Shown here one piece after another: positions 1 to 8,940 of a stretch of DNA of 61,098 nucleotides. Source of the DNA: an uncultured Alphaproteobacteria bacterium (lineage in GTDB: Bacteria; Pseudomonadota; Alphaproteobacteria; HIMB59; GCA-002718135); assembly GCA_902512325.1 (NCBI GenBank), contig CABXIT010000004.1, forward strand, positions 1 through 61,098, given 5' to 3'. The notes beneath the pieces are model-generated. The model was not told the DNA's origin. It saw only the letters and a list, made by a program, of their open reading frames with translations, and ran no database searches. A program made the translations under genes and the position numbers. Position 1 is the first letter of the stretch; every line of letters begins with the position of its first letter.

Positions 1-490
1 TATTTTCTATAATTGGTGGACGAATATTTGGATCAATAGATATTAAGCTATTTTTTTTCAATTCCTTCATCATTTTAAAGTAAGTTTCAGACCCAGGCTT
101 CAAGACTAAAGAAATTGAAGCAAAATGTGCTAGTGTAATTTTTTCTTTAATTGATTTATGAAATGAATAATCTGATAAATTTCTATCTGCAGTCTTATTT
201 GTATAAAAAGAAAATTCAGGATTTTTTTTATTACTTATAAATACAATAGTTGTTTTATCAGCAGTTCTTTGTATTAAAGAAGTTTTAACTTTATGTTTTT
301 TCAAAAAATTAATTATATTTTTGCCAAAGAAATCAGTTGAAATACGTGAAAAAAAATAAACTGGCGTATTTAAAGACCCAAGTCCAATAGCTGTATTTAA
401 GGGAGATCCTCCTACGCAAGTCTTAAAAGAATACGAATTGTTATCAATTGGAACAAAGTCAATTAAGTTTTCTCCGGAACATAAAATCAT
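1..490 (-). CDS. PfkB-family sugar kinase, fructokinase-like (C-terminus cut by window edge)
   Basis: The reverse strand reads open from an ATG at 488-490 to the window start, giving about 163 residues. The PfkB N-terminal signature is clear (GGSPLNTAIGLG), as are the second-half motif TADRNLS and the DPNIRPP segment, so this is a ribokinase/PfkB carbohydrate kinase. The opening (MILCSGENLID) and the spacing of the first motifs resemble bacterial fructokinases more than ribokinase. The expected ATP-binding GAGD motif would lie beyond the edge, so activity cannot be judged. It is divergent from the E1 genes across a 65-base gap. Next to an inositol-dehydrogenase-like gene, an IolC-type role is an alternative. 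Confidence 0.85.
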   Translation of the reverse strand, partial: MILCSGENLIDFVPIDNNSYSFKTCVGGSPLNTAIGLGSLNTPVYFFSRISTDFFGKNIINFLKKHKVKTSLIQRTADKTTIVFISNKKNPEFSFYTNKTADRNLSDYSFHKSIKEKITLAHFASISLVLKPGSETYFKMMKELKKNSLISIDPNIRPPIIEN

Positions 491-555
491 AGCTTATTTT
501 TAAAAGATAATTGTTTGTACAATAAATAATTAATATATAAAAACTATAAAAAATT

Positions 556-1566
556 ATGTCCAATACTTTATTACCAGCTTTATACAATACAATGAGGAGG
601 ATCCGAACTTTTGAGGAGAGGGTTTCTGAATTATTTATAAAAGGTGAGTCAGCTGGCACAATGTTACATCTCTCAATTGGAGAAGAATTAGGTCCAGCAT
701 GCGTTGGAACAGCTATGAAAAATAATGATACTTTTACCACTCATCATAGAGGTCATGGAATATTTATAGCGAGAGGTGGCAATCCTGATAAGATGCTTGC
801 TGAAATAGCGGGTAAAAAAGATGGTTATTGTAAGGGTAAAGGTGGGTCTATGCATATTGCAGATATGAAATTAGGTCACTTGGGTGCCAATGCAATTGTT
901 GGAGGAGGTATTCCAACTGTAGTTGGAGCTGCAATGAGTTATAAATATTTAAAAGAAGAGCGCGTTTCAGTTGCCTTTTTTGGCGATGGAGCAATGCAGC
1001 AAGGTATTTTGTATGAAAGTATGAACATGGCCGCATTGTGGAAATTACCTGTAGTATTTTGTTGTATAAATAATCAATATGGAATGGGTACTAAAATTGA
1101 GGACGCAGTTGGTATTAAAGATTTTTCAAAAAGAGCAAAATCATTTGGCCTAAATACATTACATATTAATGATTTAGATGTTGAAGATGCATATTATAAA
1201 TCAAAAGAAATTATAGAAAGTGCTAGAAAATTTCAACCTGGATTTATTGAAGTAGAATGTTATAGATTTTTTGGACATGCACGAATGGACAAAAGTCCAT
1301 ATAGAAAGGAGTCAGAAGAAAAAGAAAAAAGAAAGTTAGACCCTATATCTTACGCAAAAAGTAAATTGATAAAAAACAATATCTTAAATGAGAATGAAAT
1401 AGATAAAATTGATAATAATATAATGAATGAAATGGATAATGCTATGGAGTTTGCACTTAAGTCGCCTTTAAATGATGAAAAAGAAATATTTAAAGATGTT
1501 TATAGTAAGAATGATCCAATGCCAGTAAGTGTTCATGAAAAAATAAAAAAAATTCTATCAAATTAA
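556..1566 (+). CDS. Thiamine-diphosphate 2-oxoacid/acetoin dehydrogenase E1, alpha subunit
   Basis: 336 residues, normal length for a separate E1 alpha subunit. It carries the ThDP-binding GDGA segment followed about 30 residues later by the conserved NNQYGMGT, the HHRGHG active-site loop near residue 62, and the GGKGGSMH-like stretch (GKGGSMHIAD). E1 alpha decarboxylates a 2-oxoacid (or cleaves acetoin) with the beta subunit and passes the acyl group to an E2 lipoyl protein. The beta gene follows 4 bases later. No E2 or E3 gene is adjacent, so it must borrow them or act on its own. Substrate (pyruvate, acetoin or branched-chain acid) cannot be set from sequence alone. No Shine-Dalgarno precedes the ATG. 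Confidence 0.88.
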   Translation: MSNTLLPALYNTMRRIRTFEERVSELFIKGESAGTMLHLSIGEELGPACVGTAMKNNDTFTTHHRGHGIFIARGGNPDKMLAEIAGKKDGYCKGKGGSMHIADMKLGHLGANAIVGGGIPTVVGAAMSYKYLKEERVSVAFFGDGAMQQGILYESMNMAALWKLPVVFCCINNQYGMGTKIEDAVGIKDFSKRAKSFGLNTLHINDLDVEDAYYKSKEIIESARKFQPGFIEVECYRFFGHARMDKSPYRKESEEKEKRKLDPISYAKSKLIKNNILNENEIDKIDNNIMNEMDNAMEFALKSPLNDEKEIFKDVYSKNDPMPVSVHEKIKKILSN

Positions 1567-1570
1567 AATT

Positions 1571-2569
1571 ATGTCAGACCTAAAAAAAAATTATTTTGAT
1601 AAAATAACATATCGTGATGCTTTACGCTTAGCTATGCATGATGCTATGCTTGAAGATAAAAAAATTATTATCATGGGTGAAGATATAGCAAAATATGGAG
1701 GGGCATATGGAGCTACAAAAGATTTATTAAATTTATTTGGAAATGAAAGAGTTATTGATACCCCTATTTCAGAGTCCGCGATAGTAGGTGCTGCTTTGGG
1801 TGCTGCAATGTCTGGTTTACGTCCCATTGCAGAATTAATGTATGTAGATTTTTTTGGCATGTCTATGGATCAAATTGCTAACCAACTTGCTAAAATTCGT
1901 TACATGTTTGGAGGTCAAATTAGTGCACCAATGGTTTTACGAGCACAGGGTGGTACTGGTCGATCGGGCGGCGCTCAACATTCACAAAGTCTTGAGTCTT
2001 GGATAATGCACACTCCGGGTCTTTATCTCACTATGCCAGCAAAACCAAATGATGCTTATCATTTATTAAGACATGCTCTTAAGATCGATAATCCAACAAT
2101 ATTTATTGAACATAAACTTTTATATAACACTTCTGGTTTCTTAGATAAAAATGATCCAAATTTTTTGTTTGGAAAGGCAAATGTTCTGAGAGAAGGTAAA
2201 GATATAAGTATTATATCATATTCAAGAATGACAAATTTTGCGGAAAACGCTGCTGATCAATTAAATAAAGAAAATATAAGTGTTGAAGTAATTGATTTAC
2301 GAACTTTGAACCCTCTAGATAGAGAAACTATTATAAAATCTGTAAAAAAAACAAAAAGAGCATTAGTTATAAGTGAAAGTTATTATACATCGAGTGTTCC
2401 AAGTGAAATAACTTCCATCATTTTTGAAAATTGTTTTAAAATTTTAAAAAAACCAGTTATTCGTTATACAGCAGAAGATACTCCGGTACCAGTAGCTCCT
2501 AATTTAGAAAAAAATTATATTCCTACTATAGAAAAAATAGTAGAATATTCTAAAAAACTCTGTAATTAA
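1571..2569 (+). CDS. Thiamine-diphosphate 2-oxoacid/acetoin dehydrogenase E1, beta subunit
   Basis: 332 residues, typical of E1 beta. The N-terminal transketolase-type pyrimidine domain shows the conserved GEDIAKYGGAYG and DTPISE motifs, and the RAQGGTGRSGGAQHSQS loop is a family hallmark. The C-terminal transketolase domain follows (DLRTLNPLD, then a SESYYTSSVPSEI segment). It pairs with the alpha subunit four bases upstream to form the E1 heterotetramer, almost certainly from one transcript. A 149-base AT-rich gap with no recognisable signal separates it from the next gene, so the dehydrogenase pair may or may not be co-transcribed with the oxidoreductases downstream. Confidence 0.88.
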   Translation: MSDLKKNYFDKITYRDALRLAMHDAMLEDKKIIIMGEDIAKYGGAYGATKDLLNLFGNERVIDTPISESAIVGAALGAAMSGLRPIAELMYVDFFGMSMDQIANQLAKIRYMFGGQISAPMVLRAQGGTGRSGGAQHSQSLESWIMHTPGLYLTMPAKPNDAYHLLRHALKIDNPTIFIEHKLLYNTSGFLDKNDPNFLFGKANVLREGKDISIISYSRMTNFAENAADQLNKENISVEVIDLRTLNPLDRETIIKSVKKTKRALVISESYYTSSVPSEITSIIFENCFKILKKPVIRYTAEDTPVPVAPNLEKNYIPTIEKIVEYSKKLCN

Positions 2570-2718
2570 TATTTAGTCTCAATTACTTTTTAAAAAAATG
2601 ATTAATAATAAATTTATTATAGATTAGCATATTTATCTTTTTGTAAAGTTATAATAATTTTAATAAACTTTATTAATTTAATTATTGATTTTTATTTTTA
2701 TTCTGTTTTTAATTAGAT

Positions 2719-3723
2719 ATGTTTAACTTTGCTTTAATAGGTGCTGGCCGTATAGGTAAAATGCATGCTGAAATAATCCACGCTCATCCAGAGACTAATT
2801 TAAAATTTGTTTATGACGTTAACTCAGAGTTTGCAAATGAGGTAGCAAATATATCAAATGCTAAAGTAGTGAAAACTCCTGAAGATGCAATTAATTCTCA
2901 AGAAACAAACGCAGTTTTAATAGCATCAGCTACGCCTACACATATTCAATTTATTAAAATGTCTGCTAAAGCCGGAAAACCAGTATTTTGTGAAAAGCCA
3001 ATTGATTTAGATATAAATAAAGTAAATGAATGTAAAAAAGAGCTGAAAGATATTAAATCACCAATTCAAATTGGTTTTAATAGAAGATTTGATTTAAGTC
3101 ACAGTAAAGCACAGCAAGCTAGACTTAATAAAGAAATAGGTGATTTAGAAATGATTATAATTACTAGCAGAGATCCTTCGGCTCCAGGTTTAGATTATTT
3201 AAATGTAGCAGGAGGTTTTTTTAGAGATACTACAATACATGATTTTGATTTGTCGCGATTTATATTAGGTGATGATCCAATTGTTCAAGTATCAGCATTT
3301 GGAGAAAACTTATTTGATGAAAATGTTAAGATTGCAAAAGATTTTGATACAGCTATGTTTATATTAAAATCAAAATCTGGTGTTTTGATTCATATAAATA
3401 ATTCTAGAAGAGCTGTTTATGGATATGATCAACGAGTTGAGGTTTTTGGGAGTAAAGGTATGGTGATATCAAATAATCAGACTATTAATTCGTTAGAAAG
3501 ATACACAACATCCTCTACGAGTTCAAAAGATTTAATACATTTCTTTTTTATTGAAAGATATCAGCAAGCGTACCGAGATCAATTTAATAGTTTTGTTGAA
3601 ATTATTAAAACAAATAAAAAGCCCAAAGTTACGTTTGACGATGGACAAAAAGCTTTAATTATTGCTAATGCAGCTTATGAATCATATCAAAATAAAAAAA
3701 TTGTTGATATAAATTATGACTAA
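2719..3723 (+). CDS. Gfo/Idh/MocA oxidoreductase, inositol 2-dehydrogenase-like
   Basis: 334 residues. An N-terminal Rossmann fold binds NAD(P) (GAGRIGKMHAE at residues 8-18), followed by the family EKP motif (FCEKPIDLD near residue 93) and the C-terminal substrate domain with the RDTTIHDFD catalytic helix containing the conserved D and H. These features match the myo-inositol 2-dehydrogenase (IolG) branch of the family, which oxidises a ring hydroxyl to a ketone. No other inositol-catabolism gene is seen apart from the possible kinase at the left edge, so the actual substrate may be another polyol or sugar. It overlaps the SDR gene by 8 bases, implying translational coupling. Confidence 0.82.
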   Translation: MFNFALIGAGRIGKMHAEIIHAHPETNLKFVYDVNSEFANEVANISNAKVVKTPEDAINSQETNAVLIASATPTHIQFIKMSAKAGKPVFCEKPIDLDINKVNECKKELKDIKSPIQIGFNRRFDLSHSKAQQARLNKEIGDLEMIIITSRDPSAPGLDYLNVAGGFFRDTTIHDFDLSRFILGDDPIVQVSAFGENLFDENVKIAKDFDTAMFILKSKSGVLIHINNSRRAVYGYDQRVEVFGSKGMVISNNQTINSLERYTTSSTSSKDLIHFFFIERYQQAYRDQFNSFVEIIKTNKKPKVTFDDGQKALIIANAAYESYQNKKIVDINYD

Positions 3724-4576
3724 GAAAAAAATGAAAAAAGAAAATCTTGACTCTCAATTTAAAGATAAAATTATTGTTGTTACAGGAAGTACTCAAGGAA
3801 GTGGAGCAGAAACAGCTAAGCTTTTAGCAAATCGTGGAGCTAAAGGAATTACAATTTGTGGAAGAAATGATAAAAAAGGAAAAAAAGTAAAAGAAGAGAT
3901 AGAGTTATTAGGAACAACATGTATTTATGTGCAAGCAGATTTGGAAAACTTGAAAGATTGTAAAAAAATTATTTCTGAAACAGATAAAAAATTTGGAACA
4001 ATAAATTCAATGATTAATTCAGCTGCATATACTGGACGTGGCACTATTTTAAGCACTACACCAAAAGAATACGAAAAAATGTTTAATGTAAATACGAGAG
4101 CACCATTTTTTTTAATGCAAGAAGCAATTAAAATAATGATTAGAGATAAAGTTAAAGGAACTATAGCCCATGTTCTCTCAGTAGCTGCTTACAGTGGTAT
4201 GCCTTTTTTAGCAGCTTATAGCCCTTCAAAAGCAGCTCTAGGCATTATGATTAAAAATGTTGCTAACGCTGTCTCTGGTCACCAAATAAGAGTTAATGGA
4301 ATAAATTTAGGATGGACAGACACTCCTTCTGAGCATGATGTGCAAAAAAAATATCATAAAGGAAAAAAAGATTGGTTAAAAAAAGCTGAAAGAAAAGTAC
4401 CTTTTAAAAGATTAAATAAACCTATTGATGTTGCAAGAATGTTAGCCTTTCTATGTTCTGAGGAGTCAGGGTTAATGACAGGAAGTTTAGTCGATTATGA
4501 CCAAACTGTAGTTGGATGGCATTCTTATTCAGCTTATGATACAAGTATTTTAGATAACTCCTTGCTAGGAGAATAG
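3716..4576 (+). CDS. Short-chain dehydrogenase/reductase (SDR)
   Basis: 286 residues. The cofactor motif TGSTQGSGAE sits near residue 23 and is a slightly unusual form of TGxxxGxG. The NSAAYTG segment takes the place of NNAG. The catalytic S-Y-K triad is visible as VLSVAAYSGMPFLAAYSPSKAAL, with Y and K in YSPSK. An extended C-terminus (about 30 residues after the GSLVDYDQ region) suggests an uncommon SDR subgroup. The gene starts inside the last codons of the MocA-type oxidoreductase, so both likely act on the same polyol or keto-sugar. A Lys-rich N-terminus means the true start could be the internal ATG ten bases later. It converges on tmoW with a 30-base gap. Confidence 0.82.
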   Translation: MTKKKMKKENLDSQFKDKIIVVTGSTQGSGAETAKLLANRGAKGITICGRNDKKGKKVKEEIELLGTTCIYVQADLENLKDCKKIISETDKKFGTINSMINSAAYTGRGTILSTTPKEYEKMFNVNTRAPFFLMQEAIKIMIRDKVKGTIAHVLSVAAYSGMPFLAAYSPSKAALGIMIKNVANAVSGHQIRVNGINLGWTDTPSEHDVQKKYHKGKKDWLKKAERKVPFKRLNKPIDVARMLAFLCSEESGLMTGSLVDYDQTVVGWHSYSAYDTSILDNSLLGE

Positions 4577-4606
4577 TTAATTATAAAAGAATATTTTAAA
4601 GAAAAC

Positions 4607-6661
4607 TTATTCAATACCAAGTAATTTTTTTCTTTCATCTGCCCAAGTTCGAATTAAATTGTCTACTGCTAAACACATAAAAGAAACAAATATCCCTAAA
4701 GTTAACCCAAGGCCAGCACCGTTCTTTCTTGATATGGCTCCCATGATTAATTGCCCCAAATCCTCAGTTCCTATTAAAGCACCTATAACAACCATCATTA
4801 AAGTAAAAATCACTGTCTGGTTTACACCAAGCATTATATGGGGGAAAGCAAGTGGTAATTCTATATTGGTCCATCTTTGAAATCTTGAAACTCCTGACAT
4901 GGATCCTGCATCATGTAATTCAGATGGTACACTTCTTAGCCCCTCTATTGTGTACCTCGTTGCTGGTACAGTTGCGTATGATATGGCTGCAATCATAACT
5001 GATGTGTCTGTAATTCCAAAAAGAAGTATTACGGGAATGAGGTAGATAAAAGATGGGAATGTTTGAAAGAAGTCACAAATCATTAATCCAAAATTGGTTA
5101 AAAATTTATTTTGAGCACAAATAGATCCGACTACCAAACCAATAATTGCTGAAGCTAGTACAGCAAACGTTGCCATATAGGCTGTAATCAAAGCTCTATC
5201 CCAATATTCAGATAGTGCTATAAATAAAATTAAACTTCCAACTATTATAGATGAACGTATACCTCCTATAATATATCCAGCTCCCATTACTAAAATAAAA
5301 GTTGATATTACGGGCATGCCTAAATACGAATTCTTCATAGGCACAAGCACATTAGTAAGAAGAAATATATTAAATGAATTTAAAGTGTAAAAGAAAGTTT
5401 CCCATATCCAATCAACACCCGCATCTAGAAAAGGAGAAATACTTAAACCTTTAGCAAAAGGTACAAAATAAAAGTAATTAATACCGCCTTTAAAATAAAA
5501 TGTCCCGATATAAGCTACAATAATACCTAAAATTGCTACAATTAAAAAAATCAGAAAAGACTTATTCCTTTGGTAGAAATTTAAATTTGCAAAATAGTCT
5601 TTTTGTTTATTAGCCCAAGCTAATGACATTTTATCTAAGATAACTGCTATTATTACAACACAGATTCCAATTTCAGCCGCATGACCAATCTTTAAGTTAT
5701 TTAAAGCAACTTTTAAATTAAACCCCAATCCTCTAGCTCCAATAAATGATGCAATTACTGTCATTGCAAGGCATTGCATAATTACTTGGTTAACGCCAAT
5801 TAAAATATCTCTTCTTGCAGTAGGAATTAGCACTCTAAACATTAATTGAAATTTACTACAGCCACTCATTAATCCTGAATCTACGACATCAGGAGAGATT
5901 TTTTTTAAACCGAGAATTGTTAATCTTACCATAGGAGGTGTAGCAAATATAATTGTGGCAATTGCTCCAGCATGATCACCAATTCCAAACATCACGAGAA
6001 CTGGAACTAAATATGAAAAGTGAGGTAACGTTTGTGCAACATTCAAAATTGGTTGTAAGGCAGCTTCTACATTTTTACTTAAAAAACCCCAGATCCCTAA
6101 ACTTAAACCCAAAATAAAACAAACAGGTGCAGAAATAAGAATGAAAGATAAAGTTTGCATAGAAGGTTCCCATTGTCCAAAAACAGAAACATAAAAAAAA
6201 CCCAGTCCAGCAAGTAAAGCTAAACGTATTCCTTGAAGTTGATAGCCTAGTATAGCAGCTCCTGCCACAACGGTTGTCCACGGAAGAGCAGGCCAATAAT
6301 ATTTATTAGCACTTAATGCATCACTTGTAAAAACAGCTAAGGTTTTAGCTCCTCCAAGAATTATTTCTCTTACGAAAATAATTAAAAATAAAACTGAACT
6401 AGAAATAGATCTAGTAATTTGTCTAAAAAGAGTTTTATCCTCATATTCCTGCCATACAGGATCCCAAACTGGTATAGTGAACCACTCAAACATAAGATTA
6501 TCCAACAAGCTTTGAATCAGGTTTGGTATAGCTTTTAATAAAGGTGGCAATCTCCATAAATAGTTATTTTCAGAATGTGGAATAATAAAATAAGTAATTA
6601 AAAAAACAAAAAATAATATTCCAAATTGTATAGGCCTGGATTGATTTACTTTATTAATCAT
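4607..6661 (-). CDS. tmoW: TMAO/betaine ABC transporter permease, two fused permease domains (TmoW)
   Basis: 684 residues, about twice a normal ProW-type permease. There are two MetI-like membrane domains, each with an EAA-type loop that contacts the ATPase (DSGLMSGCSKFQ about residue 265 and DAGSMSGVSRFQ about residue 595) and many hydrophobic helices. This double permease is the arrangement described for TmoW of marine bacteria. It forms the inner-membrane channel for TMAO with TmoV and the periplasmic TmoX. It lies two bases after tmoV on the reverse strand. Family membership (glycine betaine/proline/TMAO) is secure. TMAO specificity is inferred from neighbouring tmm and tdm. Confidence 0.85.
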   Translation of the reverse strand: MINKVNQSRPIQFGILFFVFLITYFIIPHSENNYLWRLPPLLKAIPNLIQSLLDNLMFEWFTIPVWDPVWQEYEDKTLFRQITRSISSSVLFLIIFVREIILGGAKTLAVFTSDALSANKYYWPALPWTTVVAGAAILGYQLQGIRLALLAGLGFFYVSVFGQWEPSMQTLSFILISAPVCFILGLSLGIWGFLSKNVEAALQPILNVAQTLPHFSYLVPVLVMFGIGDHAGAIATIIFATPPMVRLTILGLKKISPDVVDSGLMSGCSKFQLMFRVLIPTARRDILIGVNQVIMQCLAMTVIASFIGARGLGFNLKVALNNLKIGHAAEIGICVVIIAVILDKMSLAWANKQKDYFANLNFYQRNKSFLIFLIVAILGIIVAYIGTFYFKGGINYFYFVPFAKGLSISPFLDAGVDWIWETFFYTLNSFNIFLLTNVLVPMKNSYLGMPVISTFILVMGAGYIIGGIRSSIIVGSLILFIALSEYWDRALITAYMATFAVLASAIIGLVVGSICAQNKFLTNFGLMICDFFQTFPSFIYLIPVILLFGITDTSVMIAAISYATVPATRYTIEGLRSVPSELHDAGSMSGVSRFQRWTNIELPLAFPHIMLGVNQTVIFTLMMVVIGALIGTEDLGQLIMGAISRKNGAGLGLTLGIFVSFMCLAVDNLIRTWADERKKLLGIE

Positions 6662-6663
6662 TT

Positions 6664-7725
6664 TTAATTCTCAGTTTTTGAATTACCAAATAATACTTTT
6701 ACAACCTTTGAAGGGTTCAGTGATCCAACAATTTCATTATTATTTTTTGGATTAATAACGGTCAGTGTCTCCTTACTATTTAGAATTGATTCAGCTACAG
6801 TTTCAATAATTGCATCTTTAGAAATTGTTAATGATTGAGAACTATTTGAGTTAACTGGTTCCATAATCGATTCAATTTTAAGTACTTTTTCCCTTGGTAT
6901 GTCTTGGGTAAACTTTTGCACATATTCTGTAGCAGGATTTAAAACAATATTATCTGGGGTATCTAGCTGTTCAATTATACCATCTTTCATAATTGCAATT
7001 CTATCAGCCAAACGAAGTGCTTCATCAAAATCATGTGTGACAAACATGATAGTTTTATTTAATACTCCCTGTAATCTTAAAAACTCATCTTGCATCTCTT
7101 TACGTATTAAAGGATCAAGAGCTGAAAAGGGCTCATCCAAGAACCAAATATCCGGTTCTATTGCTAATGAACGAGCAATACCTACACGTTGCTGCTGCCC
7201 ACCAGAGAGTTCTCTTGGAAAATAATTTTCTCTTCCTTTTAGTCCTACTAATTCCACCATTTCTAAAGCTTTATTAATGCTTTCATCTGTTCCAGTTTTT
7301 TTCATCATTAAAGGAAAAGCAATATTTTCAAGAACAGTTTTGTGAGGAAGTAAAGCAAAGCTCTGAAAAACCATTCCCATTTTATTTCTTCGTAACTCAA
7401 TTAATTGTCTGCTATTCATTTCTAAAAGATTTTCACCATCTATAAAAATCTTCCCTGATGTTGCGTCAGTTAATCTTGATATACAGCGAAGAAGAGTTGA
7501 TTTACCTGATCCAGACAGACCCATTACAACCAGCATTTCACCTTTATTAACCTCAAAAGAAGCATTGTTTACGCCAACAATGCATCCTGCTTCTTGAAAA
7601 GTTTTAGCATCTACTTGACCTTCAGAATTTTCCAAAAGCTTTTTGGCATTATTTCCAAAAATTTTATAAACAGAATCACACTTGATGACTGGTTTGTTAT
7701 TATTAATTTCAGATCTATCAGTCAT
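6664..7725 (-). CDS. tmoV: TMAO/betaine ABC transporter ATP-binding protein (TmoV)
   Basis: 353 residues. It has a Walker A motif GLSGSGKST, Q-loop (MVFQSFALLP), ABC signature LSGGQQQR, Walker B with catalytic Glu (IWFLDEPFSALD) and H-loop (FVTHDFDEA). An N-terminal extension before the nucleotide-binding domain and a C-terminal tail of about 75 residues resemble the ProV/OpuAA group, whose tails carry regulatory CBS-type modules. Here the tail is short and only partly CBS-like. It energises TMAO import through TmoW. A strong hairpin terminator lies between tmoX and this gene, so it is probably made at lower levels than the binding protein. Confidence 0.87.
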   Translation of the reverse strand: MTDRSEINNNKPVIKCDSVYKIFGNNAKKLLENSEGQVDAKTFQEAGCIVGVNNASFEVNKGEMLVVMGLSGSGKSTLLRCISRLTDATSGKIFIDGENLLEMNSRQLIELRRNKMGMVFQSFALLPHKTVLENIAFPLMMKKTGTDESINKALEMVELVGLKGRENYFPRELSGGQQQRVGIARSLAIEPDIWFLDEPFSALDPLIRKEMQDEFLRLQGVLNKTIMFVTHDFDEALRLADRIAIMKDGIIEQLDTPDNIVLNPATEYVQKFTQDIPREKVLKIESIMEPVNSNSSQSLTISKDAIIETVAESILNSKETLTVINPKNNNEIVGSLNPSKVVKVLFGNSKTEN

Positions 7726-7792
7726 GAACTTCCTATTTTACTCATTATTATATTTTATGATTAAATTAAATTAATAAACTAACAAATAAAAC

Positions 7793-7822
7793 AAAAAAAA
7801 TCCCCCCTAAATTAAGGGGGGA
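7793..7822 (-). terminator. Rho-independent terminator/attenuator between tmoX and tmoV
   Basis: An 8-bp stem (7801-7808 with 7815-7822, six G:C pairs) with a 6-base loop is followed on the reverse strand by a run of eight U (complement of 7793-7800). It lies just after the tmoX stop and before tmoV. Partial termination here would raise binding protein over ATPase and permease, a common arrangement in ABC operons. Confidence 0.85.
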
Positions 7823-7844
7823 CTTAAATTAAAGCTTTATTTAA

Positions 7845-8786
7845 TTAATTTTTCCAAAGATCAAGAGTATCTCTGTATTCAGCAATAAAAGCAGAAGCAG
7901 CTTCAGCATGAGTCATGCCTTGACTGTCAACAAAGTCTGCCATTAAACCTATCATAGGTGCAGTAAATGCAGCCTTAGTATAGAATTTATATGCCGCTGG
8001 ATGAGTGATTGGGAACTTGATATGAGCAGCTTTTTTAAGCCATCCTTTTGGAGATCCACAACCTGTTGTTTCGACAGTTCCACCATTCTCAATTCTGCAA
8101 CCTTCAAAATAAGGCGGAAAATCAATAAAAGTAAATCCTGCAGCATCAGTAAAGTTTGGAGACCAGTTAAATATTACTGTTCCACGACCTTCTGCTTTTG
8201 CAGCTTTTAATTCTGCCCATAGTGCATCTGCACTACCAGCAAATTTAACTGTCCATAAGTCATCAATACCTAAACCTTTAAGTCTGTTCGGCATAACATC
8301 ACCATGCCACTCTACAGGTCCTTCTAACCAACGACCTTTACCATCTGAGTCAGCAGTTGCAAAATTAGCTGCACACTCTGGAGATTTTAAAGCCTCCCAA
8401 CTTGGTAATCCTGGGCATAGACCTTCGTCAATTACCCAGTTAGGAATTCCCATTTCCTCAAAAGTAATTAAGTTATGACTACCAGCATCAATTAGACCAC
8501 CTTTATCCATTGCTTCATAAAAAGGAAGAGCCATAGTTGACTCCCAAGTTTCATGAGCTATGTGAAGATCTCCAATTCTTACAGCTTCATATCTTGAAGC
8601 AGATTCTGCTGGAACATACTCAACTGAATAGCCTTGCTCTTCAAATACCTGACCTAAAACGTTAGCCATAACTATTTGACTTGACCAGTTCAAAACTGGA
8701 ATTCTAATAGTGTCTGCTGCTTTTGCTACACCACTAAAAACAAATAGCGATAAAAGCACAGCCACTTTAGTTATTATTTTTAACAT
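7845..8786 (-). CDS. tmoX: Periplasmic TMAO-binding protein (TmoX)
   Basis: 313 residues with a classic signal peptide (MLKIITKVAVLLSLF, cleavage after AKA near residue 23). The mature protein is an OpuAC/ProX-type substrate-binding domain. The WSSQIVMAN start, HETWEST, WVIDEG and EWHGDV segments, and many Trp/Tyr residues able to build an aromatic cage for a methylated amine, are visible. Length and position match TmoX of Ruegeria and SAR11. It captures TMAO in the periplasm for TmoWV. A cctcc (reverse strand GGAGG) Shine-Dalgarno sits 5 bases before the start. It is divergent from tmm over 154 bases that hold a palindrome. Glycine betaine binding is the alternative. Confidence 0.85.
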   Translation of the reverse strand: MLKIITKVAVLLSLFVFSGVAKAADTIRIPVLNWSSQIVMANVLGQVFEEQGYSVEYVPAESASRYEAVRIGDLHIAHETWESTMALPFYEAMDKGGLIDAGSHNLITFEEMGIPNWVIDEGLCPGLPSWEALKSPECAANFATADSDGKGRWLEGPVEWHGDVMPNRLKGLGIDDLWTVKFAGSADALWAELKAAKAEGRGTVIFNWSPNFTDAAGFTFIDFPPYFEGCRIENGGTVETTGCGSPKGWLKKAAHIKFPITHPAAYKFYTKAAFTAPMIGLMADFVDSQGMTHAEAASAFIAEYRDTLDLWKN

Positions 8787-8865
8787 ATTTCCTCCATATG
8801 GGTTTTGTTAAATATATATATTTAATTTACAACTAACGGGTCTTATAGATAAATCAATCTATTTA

Positions 8866-8880
8866 TTTCATGATATGAAA
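8866..8880. promoter_or_regulatory. Palindrome TTTCA-N5-TGAAA in tmoX/tmm divergent promoter region
   Basis: The sequence TTTCAT-GAT-ATGAAA is a perfect inverted repeat in the 154-base gap between divergent tmoX and tmm. The same TTTCA-N5-TGAAA pattern with identical spacing occurs at 14801-14815 just after the iclR gene. It is a candidate operator, perhaps for the IclR-type regulator encoded at 14035. Function is inferred only. Confidence 0.4.
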
Positions 8881-8940
8881 CAACTTTTTTCTTTAAAATC
8901 ATATTTTTTTAAGAGATAATCAAATTTAATTGGAGGATAC

